DNA of 64,000 nucleotides from Aspidapion aeneum (Eukaryota > Arthropoda > Insecta > Coleoptera > Brentidae), in the NCBI GenBank assembly GCA_963576565.1, contig CAUYVT010000041.1, positions 191,501 through 255,500 on the forward strand. The letters run 5' to 3'. How positions within the stretch are numbered: position 1 is the stretch's first letter; every line of letters begins with the position of its first letter. This document shows, piece by piece, positions 12,192-22,941 of this stretch. The translations under genes were made by a program, and so were the position numbers. Under the pieces are notes generated by a model. That model was not told the origin of the DNA. It did no database searches and saw only the letters and a list, made by a program, of their open reading frames with translations.

Positions 12192-13320
12192 TCTGAAGTT
12201 AAATAAAAGCTTGTAAAAAAGCGTAGCGCGCACACAAAAAAGACTTCGAGAGAAAACTCGCTACCCCAAAAAATGTCTAGTGATTTCCATTCTAATTTTC
12301 CCCAAGATTCCTAGTGATTCCTAGATATTTTCAGGTATTTCCCAGTGATTTTCTGAGGATTCACAGCGATTTTAATGTGATGAGAAAAATCCCCTCAAAT
12401 GACTCATTTTAAAAAAATATTTTCAAGCAACCAAATTAAGTATTTTAAATGCGCCCCACAATTTTATTTTAGTCTGTTAAAAGTCAGGTTTATATGCGTA
12501 CTCCTTTCTAGTTTTCGCAAAATTCATAATTGAAAATATCTCAAATATCAAAGGAAATAATTAATTGTTTACTAAAATAATAAACAAGTATTTTATCCTA
12601 AAGCTATAGTGAATTGGAATCAGTTAAAGTCCCCACTCTGAATATATAAATGTGTGTATATTTAAGTTAAAGAATACCAATAAGAATAAGTATTATTTCA
12701 ATTTAAGCAAGAACCACAGGGAGAGAGAGACATTATCATTGATTTTTTTAAATCCTAGCCATTGAACGAGGTCCTAACAAAAGCAAAGGATATATATAAA
12801 TAGACCTAATTACGGACCTGTGTCCAGTTTTGCCATTCGATTATCCGATAAAAACAAAATTACCAAACTGTCACAAGGCAAATTTCAGTTGACAGCTAAA
12901 TAAGTGTCATTTGTACATGGAATTTTTTGAATTTAGTATACTTTGTAACGCTCTATCGCTTTCGTAATAAGGTCAAGCACCACCCTCTCGACAGAGGCCT
13001 GGTATCGAATCCAAGATGGCGGCCGAAGAGGGCAATTCCGCCACACGTTTAGTTATGTATTATTGGTTGAAATTGGTAAATTTATAGGATTTAAACTGCA
13101 AATAAATTCAAATAATGTATTTTGCAGTGGCAAGAATATTTAAACAATTGAAATTTAATAGATTTTTGGTAATTACTATATCGATATATGTAGCTATTCA
13201 TAAATAATAAACTATCTATTAATGGACACAGACATTTTTTCTCTTAAAACCAGGAGAAGGGAAAAAAAGAAGGAGGTGGAATTAAAGGCGAGGGTCCGGT
13301 TTGGAATTAAAGGCGAGGGT
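12192..13320. other. No gene; small internal duplication at the right end
   Basis: The sequence GAATTAAAGGCGAGGGT is directly duplicated at about 13279-13320. A sequence resembling a reversed pol III B box (TGGTATCGAATCC, about 13000) has no partner A box. Confidence 0.4.
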
Positions 13321-13328
13321 TATTATAG

Positions 13329-13692
13329 TAGGGATGGGCGGAACAGCGTATTTTTAGGAACAGGTACAAACTGTTCCGGTTCCAGAAAATACCTGTTCCG
13401 CAAATCCTGCTCCTGTTCCGAACTGGACTGCTCAAAATAGCGTAGCGTGCCTCACGAGGGGGGGGGGTCGAACTTTAAAAAGGGCCGGGCGCCCATACAA
13501 AAATTTGCGACCAACAAAAAAAAAGGGTCATCAGGTCTTTCCTGTGCTATCTTTGTTCGTCGACAGCCGATTATTTCTGTTATCCGAGGAACTGTTCCGA
13601 CCACCGGAACAGCTTGAAAAACCTGTTCCGACCTGTTCCGAGTAAAAACCTGGTCCGAAATGAACAGGTACTGCTCCGAGGGCCCATCCCTA
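13329..13692. mobile_element. hAT-like MITE, 364 bp, TAGGGATGGGC ends
   Basis: The ends TAGGGATGGGC and GCCCATCCCTA are perfect 11-bp inverted repeats. The flanks TATTATAG (13321-13328) and TAATATAG (13693-13700) form a 7/8 target duplication. The subterminal regions are filled with the short phrase CTGTTCCG in both orientations, perhaps transposase-binding repeats (inference). The middle (about 13438-13560) looks like a piece of another element: GCGTAGCGTG plus a G-run, as in the hAT MITE at 43.7 kb. Confidence 0.75.
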
Positions 13693-14305
13693 TAATATAG
13701 TTTTTTAAATTTAAGAAAACAATGAAGATAATATATAGGTATGCTATAAGTAATTGTTATAAAGGTTCTAAAATTCGTGGTTTGGAGAAACGTCCAGGTA
13801 GGAAGGTTTTTCTTTGGTATGAATTTTAAAGTTATGTCATCAAAATTTGCGGCTTCAGGCTTTCTTCAACAACTTGGCGTATCAAATCATATTCCAAACG
13901 CTTTCTCTTAGATTCTGGTTCTTCTTTGTTCATATATTTTGGACAGTCAGGAAATTTGGTAGAAATAGAAGCTAAAAATTTTAAAAACCTAATCTCCTAT
14001 CAGAATAGGAATGGAATTTTGCCTCTCTGACCCTACATCACGAACTATTACCAAAAAAAATTGTTTGTCACCAACACTTTAAAACGCATATGAACATTTA
14101 TAAAATATACCCTGTGGGTCAGCTCGGGTCAGCTCTTTGACTTACCTTTTTTAAGTCTTGGTTTATTTAGTGGCACATCCAATACTTCTCCTGTGTATGT
14201 GAAATATTTAGCTCAACTTTCTCACTTTTAAAGTGCAATTCACACACCTAACAATTTTGAATAAAACATTATATTAAAAAAAAAATGGACCCATGACGGA
14301 TCTGA

Positions 14306-15071
14306 TACCTTCCTAAATAGCTTTTAGATTAGCACACTTCATGTGAACTCCATGATATAACAGCCTTGAAAATAGTTTTTTGTTAATATCTCAGAAACGA
14401 AAGTTCATGCGAAGCTTTTAGACAAATTATTGAGAAAAATGGTTTACTACATTCCGAAAACCGCATATTGATGTGACGCTCCGTTAAAAAGTTAGCATAT
14501 TTTTAATTTTCTAATTGTCAAAAAACTGTCATTGGCATCAATGGATTTTGCCTAAAATCTAATCAGCTCGTTACGTACAATGTCAGTGAAGTGTTTTACC
14601 TAAAAATTTTATGAAAACCGGTTTAGCGGTTTGGGGGCTATCGTGTTACGGACAGACGTACACACACACACACACACACACAGTCAGACATCACGACGTT
14701 ATTGTTAAGATAGATCAAAATACACCCACTGGCGAATCCAGGATTTCCTGGGGAAAGGGGCCAAAGTGGCAGCAAATACCAAGCTATTTATTTTTGTAGT
14801 TTCTCGAAGGTTTGAGCTGCGAAATTTAGCGTCAAAAGGTGGTTCAAATACGCCGCAGGCGAAAAATGTTGAAAACTTCAGTAGATTTTGTTAACAAATT
14901 TAAATAAGTGATGCCGCAGAATTAAAACATAATATTTGTATGAAGGGGGGGGGGGTGCCCGAGCCCCTCTGCCCTCCTACCCCTTAATCCGCCACTTAAT
15001 AAACCCAAATAACATATTTTCCGTGTTGTATCAAAAAAAAATTCGTCGAAAATAATACCTTCTCTAGCCAT
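14306..15071. mobile_element. MITE, TACCTTCCTAGCCC family, copy 2, inside the THAP gene
   Basis: It starts TACCTTCCTA (14306) preceded by GACGGATCTGA, like copy 1, and carries the shared CCGCATATTGATG block and a CACACA run (14662-14682). The right side matches copy 3 through AATACCTTCTCTA but then stops at about 15071 without the terminal GGGCTAGGAAGGTA. The element is therefore 3'-truncated or recombined at the THAP exon edge. A hAT MITE is nested in it. Confidence 0.7.
14727..14997. mobile_element. Nested hAT-type MITE, 271 bp
   Basis: The left end is CACTGGCGAATCCAGG. The right end read inward is AAGTGGCGGATTAAGG. Flanks AATACACC (14719-14726) and AATAAACC (14998-15005) form a 7/8 duplication. 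Removing it restores the continuity seen in the undisturbed MITE copies at 7.3 and 20.1 kb, which proves the nesting order. Confidence 0.8.
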
Positions 15072-15556
15072 TGACCACGTGGTTGGGCCAAATCTTCCCG
15101 CTTGATGGCATGTTTCCATTTCTTAACAAGTTCTCCATCTTTAGGAAATTTAAAAATTGATTATCTTTTTCCTTCATTACTCTGATTGGTTTTGCAATTT
15201 GGAACGGCACAACGACCTGGCATCTCTAAAAAAATAGGAACACAATTTTCTGAGCCATAAATTCCCCAGCACTTACCTCAATTACAAGGTTTTAAACCGA
15301 TTTTTTTCAAAAAATGGAATCACTGGATAACTTTAAATCCACTTAAGGTCGGAACCGAACCGAACCTAAACCCACTATTCCCCTGGCTATCGTATCACTA
15401 CACTATGTGATTACCCGACAGTACCTCAAGAATCACAAGATTCACTATAAATGCACCGTAAAAGTGATCAAATAGTCTATAACAACCCCTATGACTAAGC
15501 ACTGAAAAATCAGAAAAACCGACAAGGTAAGTAATCACCATTACCTGAAAAGTTTT

Positions 15557-16294
15557 AGCTCACACATATACTATACTATAGTAGTGTGAGCTATGGTGAT
15601 CCTAATTTTTTCGAGAAAAAAAAAGTTGCTCCGATTTCAAAAATTTTTATATATCTTTGCGTTTCAGAAGATTTTGAAACTTTTTTGTTGCGCCGTCTGT
15701 CTGTCTGTCTGTCTGTCTGTATGTCTGTCTGTATGTCTGTAACGACCAACGCGCATAACTCAAAAACCGCTTGGCCGATTTTAATGAAATTTGGTACCTA
15801 GGCTGGGTTTTGGGCCGAGATGGTCCCATTTAAAAATGAACAAAATGCACCGAACACAAACCAAATAAAAGGGTGGGGGTAGATTTCAAAAATTAGAGTT
15901 TAAGTGAAAATATGGCGTGTGTGATATCAAACGAAAGGTAATTGAGTCTGGAGTTAAACAAAATACATTTTAATTTATTAAAAAAAAAGGGTGGGGGTAT
16001 ATTTCAAAAATTAGAGTTTAAGTAAAAATATGGCGTGTGTGATATCAAACGAAAGGTAATTGAGTCCGGAGTTTAACAAAATACATTTTAGTTTTTGTTT
16101 TTTTAAGGGTGGGGGTAGATTTCAAAAATTTGAGTTGAAGTCAAAACATGGCTTGTGTGGTATCAAACAAAAGGTAATTTAGTCTGGAGTTGAATAAAAT
16201 ATATTTTAGTTTTTAGTTATATTAGCTCACACGTACACTATAACTATAGTACCTAGTGTGAGCTTAGGGGCCCATATATTGGCAGAGTATTTTA
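15557..16294 (+). mobile_element. Repeat family with palindromic ends, copy 1
   Basis: It opens and closes with short hairpins framed by AGCTCACAC and GTGTGAGCT (15557-15592 and 16224-16264). Inside are a GTCTGTCTGT microsatellite (15698-15740), the phrase CATAACTCAAAAACCGCTTG and three direct repeats of about 115-150 bp containing AAGGGTGGGGGTA and GATATCAAACGAAAGGTAA. The copy at 52.1 kb has the same layout, and the match continues about 28 bp past the right hairpin (TTGGCAGAGTATTTTA). It is non-coding; both open frames here read through the microsatellite. Confidence 0.75.
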
Positions 16295-18070
16295 ATCAAC
16301 GACGCAAGCTCTTGGGTACATATTTCCTTTAAAAAATGAATAAAAAATCCAATCAAAAACACTATTTTCGCTTAAAAAACGTCAACGACATCAATTGTAA
16401 ACAAACAATCGATCGCCCTAAGGAGGCGCCATATTGAATTTTACTTCAGAAGTTCATACGCCTTATATACAGGTCGTGGTGGGTCAAGCCGAAAATTTGA
16501 TTGGTCAGACTCGCATTCGATACTGTAGCTGTGTTCGGTCAAAGAAAATATATCAACAAAAAGCGACAAAACCTCAATGACAGTAATGCAGTACTAATAC
16601 ACTCAAAGAAAAAATTGTGCAATTTTTATTTTACACTAAAAAAAACAAATTCAAAACTTTACTAGCAAAAATATTTTCAGGAATCCCTGTAATTTACTTT
16701 GTTTGAATGGTAAACTTATTTGTTTGTTTGTTTACATGTTTCACTTTGGCCTATAAATATATTTGTTATCCCTTTCAACTGGTCTAGCATGTTCTATGAG
16801 TTCTAGGATGTAACGAGTTTTAAAAGAGAATAAGGTTTGTACCGGTATTTATAATGTGCGTCTTCAGCTCGCCACCGGTATGAGCCGCGGCTGCCTCCAA
16901 ATCATTTTATCCGACTAATCCATTTCTCTAGTGCCTAGTGAATATTCTTTATGTTGACATAAAAGAATTGCATGTAGGTGTGTAATACACCAGAATGTGC
17001 CTCTTATTTTTGAGGTTCTTTGGAAAAAAAATGGCGAATGAGTCCACCTAATTTATTTCTATATTAGTTAGAATTTGTCTTATAAATACAATTTTTTGCA
17101 TGTTTTAGCTGTAATTAATATTTTTTTAAACCGACTGGAAAACAAGTATTTTGCGTATATTTTGTTCTTTTTGGAAAATTTTCCGTTTTCAAAAGGCACG
17201 GAAAAAGAACAAAGAGACCGGAAAATCTATTTTTACGGTCCCTTTTTTAAATGATCTAAAATATAAAGTGACATTTAAAATTAAGCAAGAATTAATTGAT
17301 ATATAGTCAATTATAAATGCAACTTTACTTATGGGTTTTTTGATATTTATAAATATAATAGCTTTTGAGTAAGTACTTTAATATCTACATGTAGAGTAGC
17401 ATGGTTGTAGTGTTTCATATCGTTCTAAAAAATATATTATTTACATTTTGGTTGTGTTTGTGCGGTTTTATACCGGTTAAAAAAAAATACGTACGATACA
17501 CGACCGGAAATCTTTACAGGTCTAGTAACGTAAATAGCTATTAATTGTATTTTCTCCCAATTGTGGTTGGGTTTGTTCCTGTTTCTAAAACAATAAACGT
17601 TTTATAAAAATCTCTACTTTAACAAAATTTGTTTTATTGTCAATCCTCTTTTTTTCCTTTTTCTTATAATTTTAAATTTAAAATGGCCGAAAAGAATCTT
17701 TAAACAATATAATATTACTTAGATACTTATTATTATTTTTTAGTTATTATTTTTTCTATTTAATTCCGTAACCGATTGTTCTCAGTAAAAATATATAACC
17801 GTTTTTACAAACAATCAAATAAAAAGTTAAAAAGGGTCGATTTTCTGTGAACACAGTTATATGATTATATAGATGTAATGTCCCTCTTAACTTGATTTTT
17901 TTCTTCGTGTAATAAAAATGCACCACAAAACACAGTTACACAAAATTTTTCTCAGTGTAATATAACTGCATTAGTGTCATTTGGTCCAAGCGTGACGTCA
18001 AATATTTGTTTCCCATATGAACAATGTTTTGAGTGACAGTATTTCGCTTCTTGTTGATATATCTTCTTTG
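16295..18070. other. No gene or clear repeat
   Basis: AT-rich. A weak imperfect hairpin around 17160-17210 (GTTCTTTTTGGAAAA against GGAAAAAGAAC) is the only structure noticed. Confidence 0.4.
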
Positions 18071-18505
18071 GTTCGGTATTTGCATCTCAGATTACAGATT
18101 AGTCTGAGCAAATTGGAATTAACGAACGATCCAGATAAAATCGACCAAATTTTTATAAATGGTTATAACCTTAAATATAACCAAAAATATTATGTACATA
18201 TTGCAACTCAAGCCCAGCTATAATTTTGACAAAATTTTCCTGTGATGTCGGAAATTTATATAATTTGTTGTCTTCAACATTAAATAATTCGAGTTCAATC
18301 TTTTTACATAAAAAAATTATTTTTGTAAACAAAACAAATACACAACATACGTCACAATCTCAGATTAATCGGTACGGAGCAACCAGATTTACATCCAACT
18401 AGTCTGAGCAGAATTACCGAACGATTCAGATCTACCTCCCCTAGATCTAGATGGAATTAACGAACGATTTCGATCAAAAAGATTAATCCAACGTAAATAC
18501 CGAAC
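18071..18505. mobile_element. Probable PIF/Harbinger MITE related to the transposase locus at 33.5 kb
   Basis: The left end GTTCGGTATTTGCATCTCAG and right end (read inward) GTTCGGTATTTACG are inverted. Subterminal parts share AGTCTGAGCA and GGAATTAACGAACGAT in mirrored order. The left 110 bp is also found, with a 24-bp insertion, at 33525-33650 directly in front of the Harbinger transposase relic. The 68-codon open frame at 18017-18223 overlaps this element and is not a gene. Confidence 0.65.
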
Positions 18506-19743
18506 GCAGCTTGTGCATGCGAGCCTGGCTGAAATACATTCGGACGATGAAGCGTAGCAGCAGCTTTATGACACCCAAGCCGTGCGTATGTCATGCTGCA
18601 ATGCAAGTGGTCAGCTTGTCGGTTTTGAACGATCGAAATTATTTTATGGTTGTAATTTGGACAAATTGATGCTGAAAGTTAGCAAATGTCAGCTAGCATT
18701 TAAAAAATGTAATTTTACTATACTGTGCATTCTGGAGATGGTATAGTCGCCTTCAAAATAATATCGGATTTTTTTTTATCGTCTTAAACAAATAACTTAA
18801 AAAATTGCTATTTTAAGAGTGGGTGTGTACGTAATTAGCTTGAAGCTTTTTTTATTCAGAATAATTGTTTCATAAAAATGTGACTAATTTTCTTATTCTT
18901 GCTATACTAGGTATATATCAATATAGATCAATCACTATTAAATTTTGCAAGGTTTTTTTACCATGCACTGATATTTTTTATCGTAGCCTTTATATTCACC
19001 ATTTTCACATACAAAGTTCAAAACGGATTGATTTTTATCCTGTGAAACCGGTGTCTTGTGCCAAACGTTATATAAATTACGTCGGCCAATGCCATGCGCC
19101 AACGCTAAAATATTAAATCATAGCTAATACGGCAAAAACCGGCAGCTGAATGTAGCACAAATAAAACCCTTGATACATGATTGAAATAATAAAGTCACAA
19201 ACGCAATTGATACGTAATGATACGGACTTTTTTAGTCCAATATATATAATACATATTTGAAAAATTATAATAATTCAATACACAACCAATTTTTTTAATA
19301 AGCAGATTGATAGTTTGCAATTGGTAAAAATTAAAGAAACTAATCCATATTTATCATATACGTGAAAATCGCATTATACAGGCTATCAAGCCTCCTATGA
19401 CGTCGTGACAAGTGACAATGAGTTAGTTGATCGATTTTCTGCATTGGGGTTTACTAATAAGGTTATTGAGCACTTTTTTAAGACTTAGTGGTTATGATAG
19501 AAAATAGTTCGATATTGAGGTTTCGATCATCTAAATTAGACAAGCTGACCTCCGTGCGACGTGGTGACCTGTAATAACACAAACCTGACCAATAAGATTA
19601 CATCATTTCCAAGTTACACCATTAACAAAGAGAATTTGAAGTGCGTAAGTGTCTAAAAAATATAGAAATAAGTAAACAGCGGTGACACCTGACAAATACA
19701 GATAATAACACTCAGAAGTAGGTAACTTCCAAGACGTTTGGAA
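18506..19743. other. No gene seen
   Basis: AT-rich. The 83-codon frame at 18865-19116 has no recognisable pattern. Confidence 0.4.
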
Positions 19744-20025
19744 AGCTCTTTTTTGACTGCCATGATTTTGTGCTTACCAGTATTTAAAAAAACAAAAAAT
19801 AACCAAATGGCTTTCAAAATTGTCAACATTTTAAGCGCTTTAAAAGGTCCCTATTTCCACAAACGACATTGGCATATTTTACATCCATAGCTCTTTTTTG
19901 ACTGCCATGATTTTGTGCTTACCAGTATTTAAAAAAACAAAAAATAACCAAATGGCTTTCAAAATTGTCAACATTTTAAGCGCTTTAAAAGGTCCCTATT
20001 TCCACAAACGACATTGGCATATTTT
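19744..20025 (+). repeat. Exact 137-bp tandem duplication
   Basis: Bases 19744-19880 are repeated without a visible difference at 19889-20025, separated by 8 bp (ACATCCAT). Confidence 0.9.
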
Positions 20026-20118
20026 TATAGCCTTTATTCATATTTTTAAGGTTTTTGAATTATAATAAAACACTTAGTTACACATGGGTTTTGAGATACA
20101 TTGGCTGATAATATTTTT

Positions 20119-20522
20119 TACCTTCCTAGCCCGCACAGCAATGGTAGAGAAGGTATTGTTTTCGACGAAATTTTTTGTGTGTATTTTGGCCTACCATAGC
20201 AGTATCGTCGTGATGTCTGTCTGTGTGTGTGTATGTAACTCTGCCCGTAACACGATAGATCCTAAACGGCCCAACCGATTTTCATGAAATTTGTAGGAAA
20301 AATAGTATTCGATACTGTAACGAGTATCCACAGTTTTTTGACAGTTAAAAAATTTAAAAAATGCTAACATTTTAACGGAGCGTCGCATCAATATGCGGTT
20401 TTCGGAATATTGTAGCGCACATTTTTTCAAAAAATTCGTTTCGGAGATATTTACAAAAAACTGTTTTTAAAGTTGATATAGCATGGAGTTTACTTGGAGT
20501 GTGCTAATGGGTTAGGAAGGTA
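20119..20522. mobile_element. MITE, TACCTTCCTAGCCC family, copy 3, inverted
   Basis: It starts TACCTTCCTAGCCC (20119) and ends GGGTTAGGAAGGTA (20522), with the internal landmarks of copy 1 in reverse order. These include a TGTGTGTGTG run (20222-20232), CCGATTTTCATGAAATTT and CGCATCAATATGCGG. The open frames on both strands are not genes. Confidence 0.8.
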
Positions 20523-20658
20523 TCAGATCCGTCATGGATCCATTTATTTTAAGCAAAATTTTTAATCCTACCTTAATAATTAAGTTAGAAATATTAGGTT
20601 TATTATTATCTTTTTTCGAGGTGTTTTGGGTACGCTTATAACTTCTTAATAAGTATTA

Positions 20659-20819
20659 TTTTTTTATACTGGTAGTTTTGCAAAGTTTTGAGTAAAGTTA
20701 AAGCATTTTTTTAACAATCATAAACAACCAAGTACCTTGTGTGAACCTAACCAGGAATCGAACATGGACCGCCGGTGTGTGAAGCAAATATTGCTACCAC
20801 TACACTACGGACGACGACT
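20659..20819 (-). mobile_element. tRNA-derived SINE, minus strand
   Basis: Read on the minus strand it starts with a tRNA-like head holding an A box (GTAGTGTAGTGGTAGC) and a B box (TTCGATTCCTGG). A shared body with TTGTTTATGATTGTT and AACTTTGCAAAACT follows, ending in an A/T-rich tail. The flanks CTTAATAAGTATTA (20645-20658) and CTTAATAAGTGTTA (20820-20833) are a 13/14 target duplication, showing LINE-mediated insertion. It is the same family as the plus-strand copy at 30.96 kb. Confidence 0.85.
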
Positions 20820-21068
20820 CTTAATAAGTGTTACTTTAGATAAGTAAGTATTAATTTTTGCAGTGACGATTTTTTATGCTTACGGATATATTGCAGGTGT
20901 CAAGTTTACTTCAAATAGTATTAACGTTGTCTTATAAAGAGTAGAGAGTAAGGAATAACTCCAGCCGCAATAGTCTAGAAAGGCCCCCATAGTTTATCAT
21001 AAAGGAAAAATAAAACATCGCCTAATATCATAAAGGAAAATGGAATAACAGTCCTATGTGAAAACCGG

Positions 21069-21732
21069 AATTACCAAAAACGTCATTTCTTCAAAACAAG
21101 ACAAAAGCAAAATCAAAGTTCTGTATAACGTCTTTTATCAACACCGGACAAAATTAAAAAGGACAAAATCATAAAAAGGAGTCAGGCCTAGCTTTTGACG
21201 TTCACCTAAAGAAGAGCGCTTCTTATATTGCTATTCAATTGAAGCGTCCTTTACTGCAATTTCTTAACTGTCATGCCTAAATGCCGTACCTACACATCTA
21301 CAGGGATTGCTATACCACATACGGCATTTTCATTAAGCAAGGCCCATCCTCAGGTGTTGGACCCTAAGTTAGGATTCATCTGCAATTTATTGTCTAAGAG
21401 GTTCGGTTCGGTTCTGTTAACACCGATTTCGACCACTCAAAAAAAGGATAGGGGAGCTAATTAAAGAGAAAAAACAGACATTTTTTGGGTCCAAATTACA
21501 ATACAATATTATTTGTTCCCGAATTAAATTTACCACCAAACTTTCATGAAACCGATTTGTGTGAGAGGAAGAGAGAGGGAACCATTACACATGACAAGAA
21601 AGGAGAGAGTTACTTATGCTAGGCCCGTTCCCTTTTTATGATTTTGTCCTTTTTGATTTTGTCCGGTTTTGAAAAAAGACTTTATACTAAACTTCGATTT
21701 TGCTCTTGTTGATGAATGACGTTTTTATATAA
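21069..21732. mobile_element. Foldback-type element with about 120-bp inverted arms
   Basis: The left arm 21069-21192 and right arm 21618-21732 are about 80% reverse complements. They share TTTTTATGATTTTGTCC, ATTTTGTCCGG and AAATGACGTTTTT-like blocks. The 425-bp spacer has no recognisable gene. Confidence 0.65.
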
Positions 21733-21825
21733 TCTCCACTTATTAAGAATTCCATTGTTGCCATTGGATGGATATACCATTTCCAGTTCTGATCTTAGAC
21801 GATTTTGTTATTGACATTTACGTCG

Positions 21826-22056
21826 ATGGATAGGGATTTGTCTAGAAATAATGGGCATTTCAAAATTGCTGTGGGCCTCACTGACCGAGAGTTACCAGTT
21901 AAAGGTTCAGGTATCTTTGAATTAGTTTATAATAATTGCCACACAAAACTTGTTAAAACACTTAGTGCCATCTACAACAGAGTAACTGAACCACATACCT
22001 TTAGAAAAATAAGTATAATAGATGTATTTAAACAGGATTTTCTCGGAAAATACTAA
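21826..22056 (+). other. Unrecognised open frame, 76 codons from ATG
   Basis: From the ATG at 21826 the frame encodes a mixed-composition peptide with GHFKIAVGLTDRELPVKGSG near its start and VFKQDFLGKY at its end. It looks more protein-like than the low-complexity frames elsewhere, but it has no motif I can name and no obvious splice partners. It could be a relic exon of a transposon or host gene, or chance. Confidence 0.25.
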
Positions 22057-22660
22057 CGCTACGACTTATTAAAAAAATTTCCATTTAGTCCATTAAATGG
22101 TTGAGCCCTTATTACAATGTACTATCAGCGCCGACGGCGAGAGCGATTGAACGCAACACGGTTAGGCACGCAATATTTGACCCAGGTTAGGTTTCTTAAG
22201 GTTTAGGTTAGGTTTGGTTTGGTGTAGGATTGTATATTGGTATTCTTAAAAGCCCCGCCGAATGGGCGGCACCGAATATAAGGGAAATGCGGGACAGAAC
22301 CGCATGACTATGGAATAAATTAATTTACAAAAAAAGAATTATGTTTTTTTTTATTCAAATATACCTAGCAATATGTTAGGAATCTATGCGGCAAAAGTGG
22401 ATGCCACTCGGGACAAAACCATAGAAAGAGAAAAATAAATAGAACGCTTGTCAAACTTGCGCCATTTTTTCACAGATTGAGCAAGACCAACTTTGACAGA
22501 CACGATTTTATAGGCGACGGAGCGTCACTGTTTATTTTCCACGGCGACTTCTATTAGTTATTAAATGTGATAGTATTTATTTGAAGTTTGGTCATAGCTA
22601 AATAAGACGGGTTGGTCCTCAGAACAACGTAGTGGTAGCTGAACGCAATGAGTATATGAC

Positions 22661-22912
22661 CCATATAGAGTGGCAACCGGCAAGCTTTGCAACATTGTTG
22701 AGCAGATGGCGCTGAAATAAATTCGTCTGGTACGCAATATTCAGGGAGTCTTAGTACAATTTGGTTGCATGTGCGAGTTCCGAGGTTCGTGTCTATCATA
22801 TAAATGCCATTAGAACATAGTACTTGTCTCTGAATATTGCGTACTAGACGGATTCATTTTAGCGCCATCTACCCCTCAATGTGGCAAAGCTCGCCGGTTG
22901 CCACTCTATATG
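22661..22912. mobile_element. Inverted-repeat element with about 82-bp arms
   Basis: The arms 22661-22742 and 22833-22912 share TATAGAGTGGCAACCGG, AGATGGCGCT and ACGCAATATTCAG in mirrored order (about 80%). A 90-bp spacer separates them. The family is unknown. Confidence 0.65.
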
Positions 22913-22941
22913 AAGTGATCCGTGCTATATGGGTCATATAG

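Larger units (their letters stand above)
13832..15223 (-). pseudogene. Three-exon THAP-domain protein gene, inactivated
   Basis: On the minus strand an ATG at 15221-15223 opens MPGRCAVPNC, the C-x4-C start of a THAP zinc finger. IFKFPKD and a W...I.RED block follow (to about 15078). A MITE now occupies 14306-15071. Exon 2 (14247-14146, acceptor TTAG, donor GTAAGT) gives VCELHF, the C..H half of the finger. After a +1 frameshift it gives VLDVPLNKPRLKK, matching the D.PL..PRLK element common after THAP domains. Exon 3 (13971-13832) joins in phase and gives KFPDCPKYM then a basic tail and a stop. An in-frame TAA in exon 1 and the exon 2 frameshift argue that it is dead. THAP domains bind DNA and occur in insect host proteins and P-type transposases; this short protein has no transposase part. 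Identified by motif only. Confidence 0.7.

Noticed and set aside
12990..13030. Possible pol III B box on the minus strand
   Set aside because: No suitable A box at the right distance and no second copy.
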